From assembly GCA_964342355.1 (NCBI GenBank), contig CAYFFG010000017.1:12331-76330 (forward strand): 64,000 nucleotides of DNA. Reading direction: 5' to 3'. How positions within the stretch are numbered: the first letter of the stretch is position 1; every line of letters begins with the position of its first letter. Source of the DNA: Hirschia sp964342355. Lineage in GTDB: Bacteria; Pseudomonadota; Alphaproteobacteria; Caulobacterales; Hyphomonadaceae. The notes under the pieces were generated by a model. That model ran no database searches. It had not been told where the DNA came from and saw only the letters and a program-made list of their open reading frames with translations. This document shows positions 16,927-25,375 of this stretch, piece after piece. The translations under genes were made by a program, and so were the position numbers.

Positions 16927-17700
16927 TTAATAAGCGAACTGTTCCTGCAAAATTCTGTCGTCGAGCGCGTGTCCTTCATCAAACAAGAGGGTGAGGGATT
17001 TGCTGCGGTCTTCGCGGACTTCCACGACTGACACATCTCGCACTTCCTGAGTGTCTGCTGTAGCGGCGACCTGACGTCTTTCGCTGTCGACGGCTTCAAA
17101 CCGCACAACAGCGTCATGGCGCAGAAGCGCGCCTCTCCAACGTCGAGGGCGGAAGGGTGAAATCGGCGTTAAGGCTAAGAGGTTAGACCCGATTGGAAGG
17201 ATAGGGCCATGAGCAGAGAGATTGTAAGCGGTAGAACCTGCTGGCGTTGCGACTAGCACGCCGTCACAGGCAAGTTCGCTGAGGCGTTCTTTACCGTCCA
17301 CCAGAATGCGAAGTTTCGCTGTCTGGGCTGTCTGACGGATCAGGGACACTTCGTTTATGGCGAGCGCAGTGATCTTTTTGCCGTCAGCGGTCGTCGCTTT
17401 CATCTCCAGCGGATGTATGACAGCCCGCACAGCGGCATTGAGACGTTCCGGCAAATCATCTTCGCGGTATTCATTCATCAAAAATCCGACAGACCCGCGG
17501 TGCATGCCGTAGACCGGAAGTTTATCTTCAAATCGTGCGTGCAAAGCTTCCAGCATGGCGCCATCACCACCCAAAGCGACAATCACATCCGCGTCGCCAA
17601 GCGGAGACTGACCATATCTGCGCGTGAGGCTGGAAAAAGCGCTTTTGGCTTCCGGACGCGGGCTTGCCGTAAAGTGTATGCGTGGCGGTGCTGGGTTCAT
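16927..17700 (-). CDS. nadK: NAD kinase
   Basis: Phosphorylates NAD to NADP with ATP or polyphosphate in the cytoplasm. The GGDGAML motif (44-50) with Asp46 is the catalytic signature. NEVSLIR and the region ACDGVLVATPAGSTAYNLSA form the NAD site. Length from ATG 17700 is 257 residues, matching the family. A TTG at 17733 would add eleven residues and is less likely. No operon partner is evident. The downstream OM-like gene is divergent. Confidence 0.93.
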   Translation of the reverse strand: MNPAPPRIHFTASPRPEAKSAFSSLTRRYGQSPLGDADVIVALGGDGAMLEALHARFEDKLPVYGMHRGSVGFLMNEYREDDLPERLNAAVRAVIHPLEMKATTADGKKITALAINEVSLIRQTAQTAKLRILVDGKERLSELACDGVLVATPAGSTAYNLSAHGPILPIGSNLLALTPISPFRPRRWRGALLRHDAVVRFEAVDSERRQVAATADTQEVRDVSVVEVREDRSKSLTLLFDEGHALDDRILQEQFAY

Positions 17701-17871
17701 TGCGGCGAGGCTCTTTAAAAAAAATTTATCCAAAGGGGCAGGAAGCTGGTGCTTTCGTCAAGCGTTGGATCGCTCATCGACTAATTTACGGTCGTAGTGC
17801 CTTGTAATGTTGTGGTTAATTTAAAATTGTATTATCAACCCGAGGGCGTGATATGGGGTGAGTTGGGGTCA

Positions 17872-18573
17872 ATGCAAATATCGTACACGAATTTGGCGGG
17901 ACCGCTTGTTTGGGCGTGCGACGCGGCAATGAGCGGACAGGCGTATGCCAGTCCCTGGGCGCAGCCTGTTCATGAGGGCTATCAATCTGTCAGTGTTGCG
18001 CGCGAAACGGGCGAATTTGGCGAGACTTTGCGTCAGGACACCTATCTGGAATATGGCGCGTTTCAAAACTGGACGCTCTCTGGAAAATTTGAAACCGTCT
18101 GGAGGTTGAACGCAGCGACGCTCGATCAAAGATCAGCCGGCTTTGTGCGGCTACAGCGCGAAATTATTCATACGGATCAGATTGTTGTTTCGGGCATTGT
18201 TGGCGCACTCGCGGGTGAGCGTCTTGATGATGAAGGTTGTGGCGGATTTGGAAGTGAAATCGGCGCCTCTGTGGGGCACAGCAGAGAACTTGCCGGCGCA
18301 TCGGTTTATGCTTTTGCTGAGGCCTTGACGGGGGCGCGCCGGGATTGTGAACATGCCACGCTAGACGTGGTTGTAGGCACACAACTGAACGATAACTGGA
18401 CCCTTGAAGTCAAAGGCTTTTCAGAGCAGTTTCCAGGCCGAGAATTCATTAAAACAGAGCTGACCGCATCGCGAAAAATTGGAAAATTCGCGTTAGGGGC
18501 AGGTGTGCGCCGCGAAGTGAGCGGCGCGTTTGATGAGGACAGCGTATTTATGTCTATATTTCGAAAATTTTGA
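17872..18573 (+). CDS. Hypothetical protein, possible outer-membrane beta-barrel
   Basis: I do not recognise this 233-residue protein. Alternating polar and hydrophobic strands run through it, for example NWTLSGKFETVWRLN, VVVGTQLNDNWTLEVKGF and KFALGAGVRREV. It ends in FMSIFRKF, with the terminal Phe expected of outer-membrane barrels. A weak signal-like segment (about 8-26, ending AYA) may direct export. The frame stays open upstream to a GTG at 17797. I prefer ATG 17872, but the start is uncertain. It is divergent from nadK and converges on the cytochrome gene 21 bases downstream. Confidence 0.55.
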   Translation: MQISYTNLAGPLVWACDAAMSGQAYASPWAQPVHEGYQSVSVARETGEFGETLRQDTYLEYGAFQNWTLSGKFETVWRLNAATLDQRSAGFVRLQREIIHTDQIVVSGIVGALAGERLDDEGCGGFGSEIGASVGHSRELAGASVYAFAEALTGARRDCEHATLDVVVGTQLNDNWTLEVKGFSEQFPGREFIKTELTASRKIGKFALGAGVRREVSGAFDEDSVFMSIFRKF

Positions 18574-18594
18574 CCTCGTGCGCGCTGGCAAGTC

Positions 18595-19179
18595 TTATTG
18601 CGTTTCTACCATAAGATAAGCAATGAGGTTTTCACGCTGGGTCGCGTCGGCAATACCAGCAAAAGTCATACGGTTGCCAGGCAGGAATTGCTTGGGGTTT
18701 GCAAGCCATTCGTTGAGACGTTCAGGCGTCCATTCAAAATCCGCTTCCTGAACGGCTTTAGAGTAAGGAAAGCCTTCGGCGCCGCCGATCGACCGTGAAA
18801 ACACGCCATGCAGGTTGGGACCGACACGGTGACCAGCGCCCTCATCGACAAGGTGGCAGGATCTGCACTTCGCAAATTGCTTTCTGCCTTTGTCGTAATC
18901 GGCCCCATTATAAGGGGCTGGCAGACTGGCGAGCAGTGTTTCAGGAGATATGTCAGCTTCTTCAACCGGCGTGTCTGTGCCTGTTGAAGGTACTGGTTGC
19001 GTACTGGTTGGTGTTGGGGTGTCAGTACTGGTCAGTGTTCCGGTCGGTGTTTGGGGAGCGGTTGGGGCCGATGTTTCAGCAGTGCTGGGGGCTGAATTAG
19101 CTGGAGCGTCCTGGCTGGCGGGCTGGCAAGCTGCAATCAAAACACCAAAAGAAATGATGCAGATCTTTTTAAGAGCCAT
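18595..19179 (-). CDS. Lipoprotein c-type cytochrome
   Basis: A 194-residue monohaem class I cytochrome c. A lipobox LIAAC (Cys18) implies lipid anchoring. A roughly 55-residue Thr/Pro/Ser-rich linker (about 20-75) tethers the haem domain, with haem motif CRSCH (105-109) and axial Met171 in NRMTFAG. The sequence resembles cytochrome c2/CycM types that carry electrons between bc1 and oxidase in the periplasm. The start is ATG at 19179. No respiratory genes adjoin, so the partner oxidase is unknown. Confidence 0.88.
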   Translation of the reverse strand: MALKKICIISFGVLIAACQPASQDAPANSAPSTAETSAPTAPQTPTGTLTSTDTPTPTSTQPVPSTGTDTPVEEADISPETLLASLPAPYNGADYDKGRKQFAKCRSCHLVDEGAGHRVGPNLHGVFSRSIGGAEGFPYSKAVQEADFEWTPERLNEWLANPKQFLPGNRMTFAGIADATQRENLIAYLMVETQ

Positions 19180-19285
19180 TTGAACATCCTTTGTCTCGTG
19201 ACCGGGCGTGCGAATACCTATAACAATAAGTTGGCGAACGTCGAACCATCAGGCGCCGATTTTGCGATAATTAACCTGGTGGAAC

Positions 19286-20908
19286 ATGAGTGGGACACAA
19301 TTTTTACTCTGGGTGGAGAAACAGACTGATATGCCGCAAGCTGTTCAAGTCGCGAATGCAAATGCTTTAAAGGAATTGGCAAAGGAAGAGGGGCGCGAGA
19401 AGCGGTTTGTGTGGACGGGGCCGCACATCGAAGCGGATGTTACGCGCCAGCCGGTATCAACACTGATGATGCGCGAGCTTTTGACCTTTGCGTCGAAACA
19501 GGAATTGTCTTCTGCAATCAGCGCATTGTTTGCTGGTGAAATCGTCAACGGATCGGAGAATCGTCCTGCGCTTCATTGGGCGCTGCGTGGAAATGCTGAT
19601 CACCTGGAAAAGTCAGCTGAGTTTAAGCAACAGGCCGAAGCGGCTGCAGCCTTTGCCAACAAGGTGCGTAACGGCGGTCTGGGATATGATGTTAAAACTA
19701 TCCTTCACATTGGAATTGGCGGATCAGACCTTGGTCCCCGCCTAATCTGGGATGCTCTGCGTCCCGTCAAACACAATGGGCCAACTTTAAAATTCTGCGC
19801 AAACATCGATCCTGTTGACTTTGCCGAAGCAACCGAAGGACTGGATGCTGCGTCAACCTTGGTGATTGTGGTGTCAAAATCGTTCAAGACACCAGAGACG
19901 CAAGCGAATGCGCAATTAGCGCGCGAATGGTTGATCGACGAACTTGGCGAAGACCAGCTCAACGCTCACATGGCGGCTGTGTCTTCCGCGCCTGATCTTG
20001 CGCAGGCCTGGGGCGCTGCGCCTGAGCATATCTTCCCAATGGATTCAGCAATTGGCGGGCGTTATTCCGTTTGGTCATCGGTCGGTTTATCGCTGCAGAT
20101 CGCGCTAGGCGAGGATGTATGGAATGCATTTTTGGCGGGCGCGGGGGAAATGGACAGGCACTTCCGTGATGCGCCGATAGAGGACAATTTGCCGGCGAAG
20201 TTGGCGATGATTGATTATCATCTGCACACAACGCTGGGTGTGGCTTCGCGCGCGGTTCTCTCTTATGCGCACCGTTTGCGTAAGCTGCCAGATTTCCTTC
20301 AACAGCTGGAGATGGAATCCAACGGCAAATCTGCGGCCTCCGGGCGGGGAGAGAAGGCGGACGCCACGGCGCCAATCACCTGGGGGTCTGTTGGAACGCT
20401 TGGTCAGCACTCTTTCCACCAATTGCTGCACCAGGGAACGCATCGCACATCCTGTGAATTTGTTGTCGCGCTGGATGCTGGCAAGGAAGTGGGCCGCGAG
20501 GCCAATGGCCAGTCTTTGCTTGCAAACGCTTTTGCTCAAGCCGAAGCCTTTTTAGTGGGTAGGTCCGAAGCAGAAGCGACTGAGCAATTACGGGCAAAAG
20601 GCGAAAGTGAAGACACAATCAAGGCGCGCGCGCCGCACATGCATATGGAGGGCGGACGATGCTCAACAATGCTTTTGCTGGACACGCTGGATGCCAAAAG
20701 CCTTGGTGCGCTGATCGCGCTTTATGAGCACCGCACGTTCGCTGCCGGTATCCTTTGGGGTGTCAATCCGTTCGACCAGTGGGGCGTGGAGCTGGGCAAA
20801 GTCATGGCTGCGGAGATTGATGACGCCATCTCGGGCAAAGCGGCCGGTGAGCGTGATCCGGGGACTCTGCGCTTGATTGCAAAGGCAAAATCGGCCCGTC
20901 AAACTTAG
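19286..20908 (+). CDS. pgi: Glucose-6-phosphate isomerase
   Basis: A cytoplasmic glycolytic enzyme interconverting glucose-6-phosphate and fructose-6-phosphate. The 540 residues match the family. IGIGGSDLGPRLIWDAL, signature 1 DSAIGGRYSVWSSVGLS, ESNGKSA (catalytic Glu) and signature 2 NPFDQWGVELGK are all intact. HQLLHQGTHR supplies the active-site His. It is preceded by a promoter-sized gap shared with the divergent cytochrome gene. A hairpin and the irr gene follow immediately, but those probably have their own transcript. Confidence 0.96.
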   Translation: MSGTQFLLWVEKQTDMPQAVQVANANALKELAKEEGREKRFVWTGPHIEADVTRQPVSTLMMRELLTFASKQELSSAISALFAGEIVNGSENRPALHWALRGNADHLEKSAEFKQQAEAAAAFANKVRNGGLGYDVKTILHIGIGGSDLGPRLIWDALRPVKHNGPTLKFCANIDPVDFAEATEGLDAASTLVIVVSKSFKTPETQANAQLAREWLIDELGEDQLNAHMAAVSSAPDLAQAWGAAPEHIFPMDSAIGGRYSVWSSVGLSLQIALGEDVWNAFLAGAGEMDRHFRDAPIEDNLPAKLAMIDYHLHTTLGVASRAVLSYAHRLRKLPDFLQQLEMESNGKSAASGRGEKADATAPITWGSVGTLGQHSFHQLLHQGTHRTSCEFVVALDAGKEVGREANGQSLLANAFAQAEAFLVGRSEAEATEQLRAKGESEDTIKARAPHMHMEGGRCSTMLLLDTLDAKSLGALIALYEHRTFAAGILWGVNPFDQWGVELGKVMAAEIDDAISGKAAGERDPGTLRLIAKAKSARQT

Positions 20909-20923
20909 AATGATTATAATTTT

Positions 20924-20958
20924 TAGTTCACATCTGACCTCTACGGTCTTGTGAACTA
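20924..20958 (+). promoter_or_regulatory. Inverted repeat between pgi and irr, with -10-like TATAAT upstream
   Basis: Perfect nine-base arms TAGTTCACA and TGTGAACTA (20924-20932, 20950-20958) enclose a second GACC/GGTC stem, so a compact hairpin forms. TATAAT (20915-20920) lies just before it and could be a -10 for irr; no matching -35 is clear. The element could be the pgi terminator, a leader structure or an operator. It overlaps the alternative GTG start at 20951, which argues for the ATG at 20984. Confidence 0.5.
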
Positions 20959-20983
20959 TTTGCAAAATGATTACATTCTCGCC

Positions 20984-21385
20984 ATGACCAAAGATGAACT
21001 CAACATTCTGTTCGAGCGCCACGACATGCGCATGACCCGCCCACGCCTGGCGGTCGCGAACTTGTTGCTTGCCGACAAGAAGCACCGCCACGTGTCCGCA
21101 GAGTGGGTGGCGCGTGAGCTGAAAGAGAAAGACGAGAATATTTCTCTGGCGACTGTCTACAACACGCTCAAAAGCTTTGTCGAAGTCGGGCTGTTGCGTC
21201 AGATTCAAGTGGGCGGAGCAACGACTGTGTTTGATACCAACACATCAGCGCACCATCACTTCATGAAGAGTTCTACGGGTGAGTTGATCGACATTGTTGA
21301 TGACAGTCTGGATATCTCACCGATGCCCAAGCCGCCTGAAGGGGCGAATATCAAGGGCTGGGACCTGATCATTCATATTGATTAG
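20984..21385 (+). CDS. irr: Iron response regulator, Fur family (Irr-like)
   Basis: A 133-residue winged-helix metalloregulator. Its DNA-recognition helix region (NISLATVYNTLKSFVEVGLLRQI) is Fur-like, and the dimerisation part has DTNTSAHHHFMKSSTGEL. The triple-His haem-responsive motif is typical of alphaproteobacterial Irr, whose stability or DNA binding depends on haem status. It lacks the full Fur metal-site set. An ATG start is used; a GTG at 20951 would add eleven residues but sits in a hairpin. It could control iron genes such as the feoAB locus earlier in the window. Confidence 0.83.
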   Translation: MTKDELNILFERHDMRMTRPRLAVANLLLADKKHRHVSAEWVARELKEKDENISLATVYNTLKSFVEVGLLRQIQVGGATTVFDTNTSAHHHFMKSSTGELIDIVDDSLDISPMPKPPEGANIKGWDLIIHID

Positions 21386-21466
21386 GCAAGATCTCTAGGG
21401 AATGAAGTCTGTGTTGTCGGGCGCCAATCTGAGAGTCGCCTGAAAAACCGATTCAAATTTGCTGGC

Positions 21467-21835
21467 TTAAAAATAGCTGCTCTTGCGTTCGCTGACTTTC
21501 AAAGTTGCGCGATCATACAGCATATCAACCAGGTCGCTGGCGGATTTTCCGCGCATGTCGATGGAGGTTGCAAGGTTGTTGTCCTTGAGGACTTTCTTAA
21601 TCTGAGCCGCCTTCAACGAAGAGAACACCGCGTAAAAATTAGATCGATCGCCTTCAGCTGCAAGCAGATATGGATTAGCGATGTCTGCTTTGGCTGTGTC
21701 TTCAAACACGACCTGACCGCCCATCGCACGTACAAGACGGCTGGCAAATTTCGGGTTGGCGCGCGCTTCTTCTCTTAGTTCGTCAAAAAAACGATCTAGG
21801 AATTGTATCGCGTCTAGTCTCTCATTTTTTTCCAT
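21467..21835 (-). CDS. ParA-linked small protein with SAP-like C terminus
   Basis: A 122-residue conserved-hypothetical protein. The N-terminal half is helical (LDRFFDELREEARANPKFASRLVRAMG). The C-terminal segment LKAAQIKKVLKDNNLATSI continues into a second helix (KSASDLVDMLYDRA). This resembles the helix-extension-helix SAP/Rho-N nucleic-acid-binding fold. Its start overlaps the parA stop by 22 bases, so the pair is translationally coupled. It is a plausible cognate partner or adaptor of the ATPase. The fold assignment is by eye and needs a structure search. Confidence 0.6.
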   Translation of the reverse strand: MEKNERLDAIQFLDRFFDELREEARANPKFASRLVRAMGGQVVFEDTAKADIANPYLLAAEGDRSNFYAVFSSLKAAQIKKVLKDNNLATSIDMRGKSASDLVDMLYDRATLKVSERKSSYF

Positions 21836-22734
21836 TTGTGCCCTACACGCTGGCTCAGGAAGTCCGTAAAGCGCTCCGCCAGTCTTTTTACATCGCCTTT
21901 CACACCGCCATATTTGCCGCGGAATGTGTTGTAACTGTCCGGTGCGGCGCGATCCATTGCATTCAAAACCTGAGTGGATTCAGGAATTGTCGGACCAAAC
22001 CATCGGTCGCTCAGATAAATGTCTTTCAATTCCTGGGCCACCTGGCGAGCATAGCTTGTGTTTCTAAAGCGCGTAATCAAAACAAAGTGTCGTTTTGCCA
22101 AATCAGACGCAATATTGGCGGCCACCCACTCTGAAAATTGTTTTGTGCCCCACGTTGAAACAGCGTCAGCAATTGTTGGCATGACAAAGACATCTGTCAG
22201 CGAAAGGCCTGCGCGGGCAAGGGGCGAAAGGTGAGGCGGGCAGTCCAGCAGGATAATGTCATAATAATCACGCAGAGGCTCGAACCCCGCGCGGAAATGT
22301 TCAGACAGGCTGGTTGATAAAGACGTTGGCGTACCGGCCTTGGAATACCATTCCTCTTCCAGACTCATTTCCTGAAGTCGCAAATGCGGATGAGAGGGAA
22401 GTGCTGAAATCCACCCCTGACGTTGGTCTGTTTCTTCTGCGATACGTAATTCTTCTAACGTGACAGCGTTTGGCGCAATCAAAGACGCCGCGTTTGGCGG
22501 CTCGCGGTCAATAAACTGTTTTAAGAGGTGTGTTGCGCCTTTACCTTGTTCATAGGCTTGTTGCACGCCGCGTTCGGTTAAAAGCATTTGACTGGAATTG
22601 GCTTGAGCGTCCAGGTCGATGACGCACACATTCAATCCGTAGAAGTAAGCTAACCCGTCAGCCAACATAACGGTGGTGGTTGATTTTCCGACCCCACCTT
22701 TAAGATTGGCGACCGCCGCAATTGTAGCAGCCAT
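21814..22734 (-). CDS. ParA-family ATPase
   Basis: A 306-residue deviant Walker ATPase. LKGGVGKSTT (11-20) includes the signature lysine, LDAQANSS follows, and DIILLDCPPHLSPLA is Walker B. A C-terminal region ending KWKKMRD is basic and may bind DNA nonspecifically. Chromosomal parAB lies next to parB and the origin; here no parB is present, so this is an orphan ParA. Such ATPases position cargo (chemoreceptor arrays, carboxysomes, plasmids) together with a small adaptor. The overlapping downstream gene fits that role, but the cargo is unknown. Confidence 0.8.
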   Translation of the reverse strand: MAATIAAVANLKGGVGKSTTTVMLADGLAYFYGLNVCVIDLDAQANSSQMLLTERGVQQAYEQGKGATHLLKQFIDREPPNAASLIAPNAVTLEELRIAEETDQRQGWISALPSHPHLRLQEMSLEEEWYSKAGTPTSLSTSLSEHFRAGFEPLRDYYDIILLDCPPHLSPLARAGLSLTDVFVMPTIADAVSTWGTKQFSEWVAANIASDLAKRHFVLITRFRNTSYARQVAQELKDIYLSDRWFGPTIPESTQVLNAMDRAAPDSYNTFRGKYGGVKGDVKRLAERFTDFLSQRVGHKWKKMRD

Positions 22735-23070
22735 GTAACGTTACTCCAGTCTCGTTCCGCCCCAACACGACTGTACATATAATTGATCTGTCGTGCAGCG
22801 AGTTTCTCATTCAATTCTATATGTTTGATACCACCTTTAGGTGCGTTGGCTAGCCCCCCTGGTGTTGCACGTAAAAATATAAGTATTGGTGTGAAAAATT
22901 CGAGAATTCGCTTGCTGCGCGCATTAAGTTGACTCAAACTCCTCGTTGTATCGAATATCAAATTGGGCGTGGAAAATCGTTCATGCGGTCGCTTGGCGCT
23001 CTTTTTGCAGATCAAGATTTTAAAGCTTTTCGTTTTAAAGTCGTGTCTAGGGTTGATCTGGAGTAAAGTA
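22735..23070. promoter_or_regulatory. Divergent intergenic region between parA and exoA-like genes
   Basis: 336 bases with no credible gene. It must carry promoters for both directions. TTGACT (about 22928-22933, plus strand) is a possible -35 element, with no convincing -10 at standard spacing. The sequence is A/T-rich relative to its flanks, and no strong dyad was found. Confidence 0.3.
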
Positions 23071-24183
23071 GTGTTTGAAGTTTCGAAGATCGCCAATCAG
23101 ATTTTGGTCGTCATCCCGACCCTGAATGAAGAAAAACACATTGAAGCGTGCTTTCGCTCTCTCATGTGTGGGTCTGAGGAACTGAAAAACGTTAAGTTTG
23201 TTGTCGCAGACGGCGGTAGCACGGACAGAACGGCAAAGATCGTAACAGACCTTGGAAAGTCATTTCCAAATCTGGAACTCATCCACAATCCCAAAAAGAT
23301 ACAAGCAGCAGCTGTGAACATTGCGGCGCGCACGGTGGATAAAGAACGTTCCATTTTAGTTCGGTGTGACGCTCACTCGATCTATCCAAAAGACTTTGTG
23401 CTTAAAGTTGCATATCGCTTGAAAGAAGCCGGGGCGGCGTCTGTTGTTGTGCCGATGGACGCAGTCGGTTCCGGAAGTTTCCAGTCTGCGAACGCCTGGG
23501 TTGTCGATCAGCCTCTGGGATCAGGCGGATCTGCTCATAGAGGCGGACTAAAATCTGGTTATGTCGACCACGGTCACCACGCAGCATTTGATCGAAAGGT
23601 GTTCTTGGAACTTGGCGGTTACGACGAAAGTTTCACCCACAATGAAGATGCTGAATATGATTGCCGTGTGATCAAGTCTGGTCGCCGCATCTATATGGAT
23701 GCGGGCGCGCGCATTCAGTATTTTGCCCGCGACAGCTTTATGGGCGTCTGGAAACAGTATTACAAATACGGTGTTGGCCGCGCACGCAATATGAAGAAAC
23801 ATCGGTCTGCGCCTAAACTGCGTCAGGCGATTCCTTTGCTTAACCTGATCGCGATGGCGGCGGGGCTGCTTGTCTGGATGACGATGGGACGCAATGGTGA
23901 GGCGTTTTCCAACACAATTACCAGCCTGATAGCGATTGAACCCTTCTTATATATGGGCGCGTTGCTGGGCGTGAGCGTGGCGTGCATGCTCAAACTGAAA
24001 TCAGCAAAGGGCGCGTATGCCGGACTGGCGCTGGCCGCGATGCACAATGGCTGGGCGTTAGGTTTTCTAAAGGGCATGTTGTTTGTGCCGCGTCCTGGGG
24101 CGGACGAAGACACGCTGGTGCTTACACGCGACGATATGCTGCCGCCATCTAAGGATGATCAGGAAGCTGCGCTTACAACATAA
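23071..24183 (+). CDS. Family 2 glycosyltransferase, ExoA-like
   Basis: A 370-residue transferase resembling succinoglycan ExoA. The GT2 start VVIPTLNEEKHIEACFRSL is followed by the nucleotide-binding VADGGSTDRT, the acceptor-side VDHGHHAAFDRKVF and the catalytic HNEDAEYDCR. Two or more C-terminal hydrophobic segments (about 255-350) anchor it in the inner membrane. It probably adds a sugar to a lipid-linked exopolysaccharide repeat. The GTG at 23071 has GGAG seven bases upstream and matches the family start. A terminator follows. Confidence 0.8.
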   Translation: MFEVSKIANQILVVIPTLNEEKHIEACFRSLMCGSEELKNVKFVVADGGSTDRTAKIVTDLGKSFPNLELIHNPKKIQAAAVNIAARTVDKERSILVRCDAHSIYPKDFVLKVAYRLKEAGAASVVVPMDAVGSGSFQSANAWVVDQPLGSGGSAHRGGLKSGYVDHGHHAAFDRKVFLELGGYDESFTHNEDAEYDCRVIKSGRRIYMDAGARIQYFARDSFMGVWKQYYKYGVGRARNMKKHRSAPKLRQAIPLLNLIAMAAGLLVWMTMGRNGEAFSNTITSLIAIEPFLYMGALLGVSVACMLKLKSAKGAYAGLALAAMHNGWALGFLKGMLFVPRPGADEDTLVLTRDDMLPPSKDDQEAALTT

Positions 24184-24211
24184 GCTACGCTAAGCCTGTC
24201 GATTTGAAACG

Positions 24212-24245
24212 GACCTGTTTATCTTGGATAAGCAGGTCTTTTTAT
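24212..24245 (+). terminator. Intrinsic terminator after ExoA-like gene
   Basis: GACCTG/CAGGTC with an inner TTATC/GATAA pairing and a TTG loop, followed by TTTTTATT. The T-run overlaps the stop of the converging GH16 gene. Confidence 0.85.
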
Positions 24246-25078
24246 TGAGGTGGTAGTTTGACGTTGTCGCTGCACTGTTCTGCGTCGACGTCATCAGCCG
24301 CCTGATAGGACATACAAAGTAAGTGCATCTGGGCGTCGTTTTTAAAGGTGGGCAGGCCGTGCCAATCATAAAACCGGCCTGTCCAGATTTGGGCGATCAG
24401 GCGTTGCGGTGTGTCGGGAATATCAAAGTCGGCGTCTGTGACTTGGAATATCGGTTTGTCGTCAACGGACCACGAAAGGCGTTCAGGGGTCCATTCAAAC
24501 GCGTAGAGATGAAACGCACTGGCGGTGTCAAACTCCATGTCGATCGGTTTGCTTCCGATTTGTCTGGAGGCGTTATAGGCGTTTAGGTGAACCGAATTTG
24601 TTTGTCCGCCAAGAAATTCGATGTCGATTTCATCGTGCGGATCACCGAAATAATCATTCGTGTGAGTGAAGAAGCCTGACACCACACCGCCGCCTGTTGG
24701 GGCTTTCATAACCACTTCAAAACGGCCGTAATGAAACCAGCCCCGGCGCTGAAGCTCGCCGCCTTCAAAATAAGGGAAGAGGCCAAACCGAAGTTTGCGG
24801 GTCAGTTTGAGAATGACACCTTCATCTGTCGCGATGACGTTTTGTGAGGACCAGCTGTTTTTGAAAATGCCGCCTTTGACTTTGAAATCCGACACATACC
24901 AATCGTTTTCATCCAGTGGCGCATCGAAGTGCGTTGTAAAAGATTCCTCCAGCGTGCGGTTTGGAGGACGTTCCTGTGCATGTGTTTGCATGCCGGAAAA
25001 TAATGCAATGGCGCCAAGACTAAGCGGTTTTACCACGCTTGCGTGTTTGAATTGGAATTGCGTTTTCTCTTTGATCAT
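24242..25078 (-). CDS. Secreted GH16 glycanase, ExoK-like
   Basis: A 278-residue exported glycoside hydrolase family 16 enzyme. A signal sequence (about 1-34, ending THAQ) is visible. The catalytic DEIDIEFLG motif (Glu150, Asp152, Glu154) is intact. WTGRFYDWHGLPTF and other GH16 strands follow. ExoK-type enzymes cleave nascent succinoglycan to set chain length. Its position inside the exopolysaccharide locus supports that role. The exact beta-glucan substrate cannot be told from sequence. Confidence 0.85.
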   Translation of the reverse strand: MIKEKTQFQFKHASVVKPLSLGAIALFSGMQTHAQERPPNRTLEESFTTHFDAPLDENDWYVSDFKVKGGIFKNSWSSQNVIATDEGVILKLTRKLRFGLFPYFEGGELQRRGWFHYGRFEVVMKAPTGGGVVSGFFTHTNDYFGDPHDEIDIEFLGGQTNSVHLNAYNASRQIGSKPIDMEFDTASAFHLYAFEWTPERLSWSVDDKPIFQVTDADFDIPDTPQRLIAQIWTGRFYDWHGLPTFKNDAQMHLLCMSYQAADDVDAEQCSDNVKLPPQ

Positions 25079-25375
25079 AAGCTGTCAGCCCGATGATTGG
25101 CGTTTGAATAAGCCATGCAATTGCGACACCTAAATCCTGCCCGGTGGCGAAAATCTTGCAGGTGTCTGAACAGAAAACTTCAAAGCAAGCTCGCCCGGTT
25201 CAAACATCTTTATCTTCAAAATGTTAGCCAGAAGGCGAGAGGGGTGAGATTGGGTGAGTTTGAATTCGCGCTACGGGCGAATGGGTTTAGGCGCCAATCT
25301 TGTATATGGATAGTGAATGAATAACGTCTTGCACCTTTATGGGGCAGCGTTATGGATGTCACGTAAGAGGCTTGC

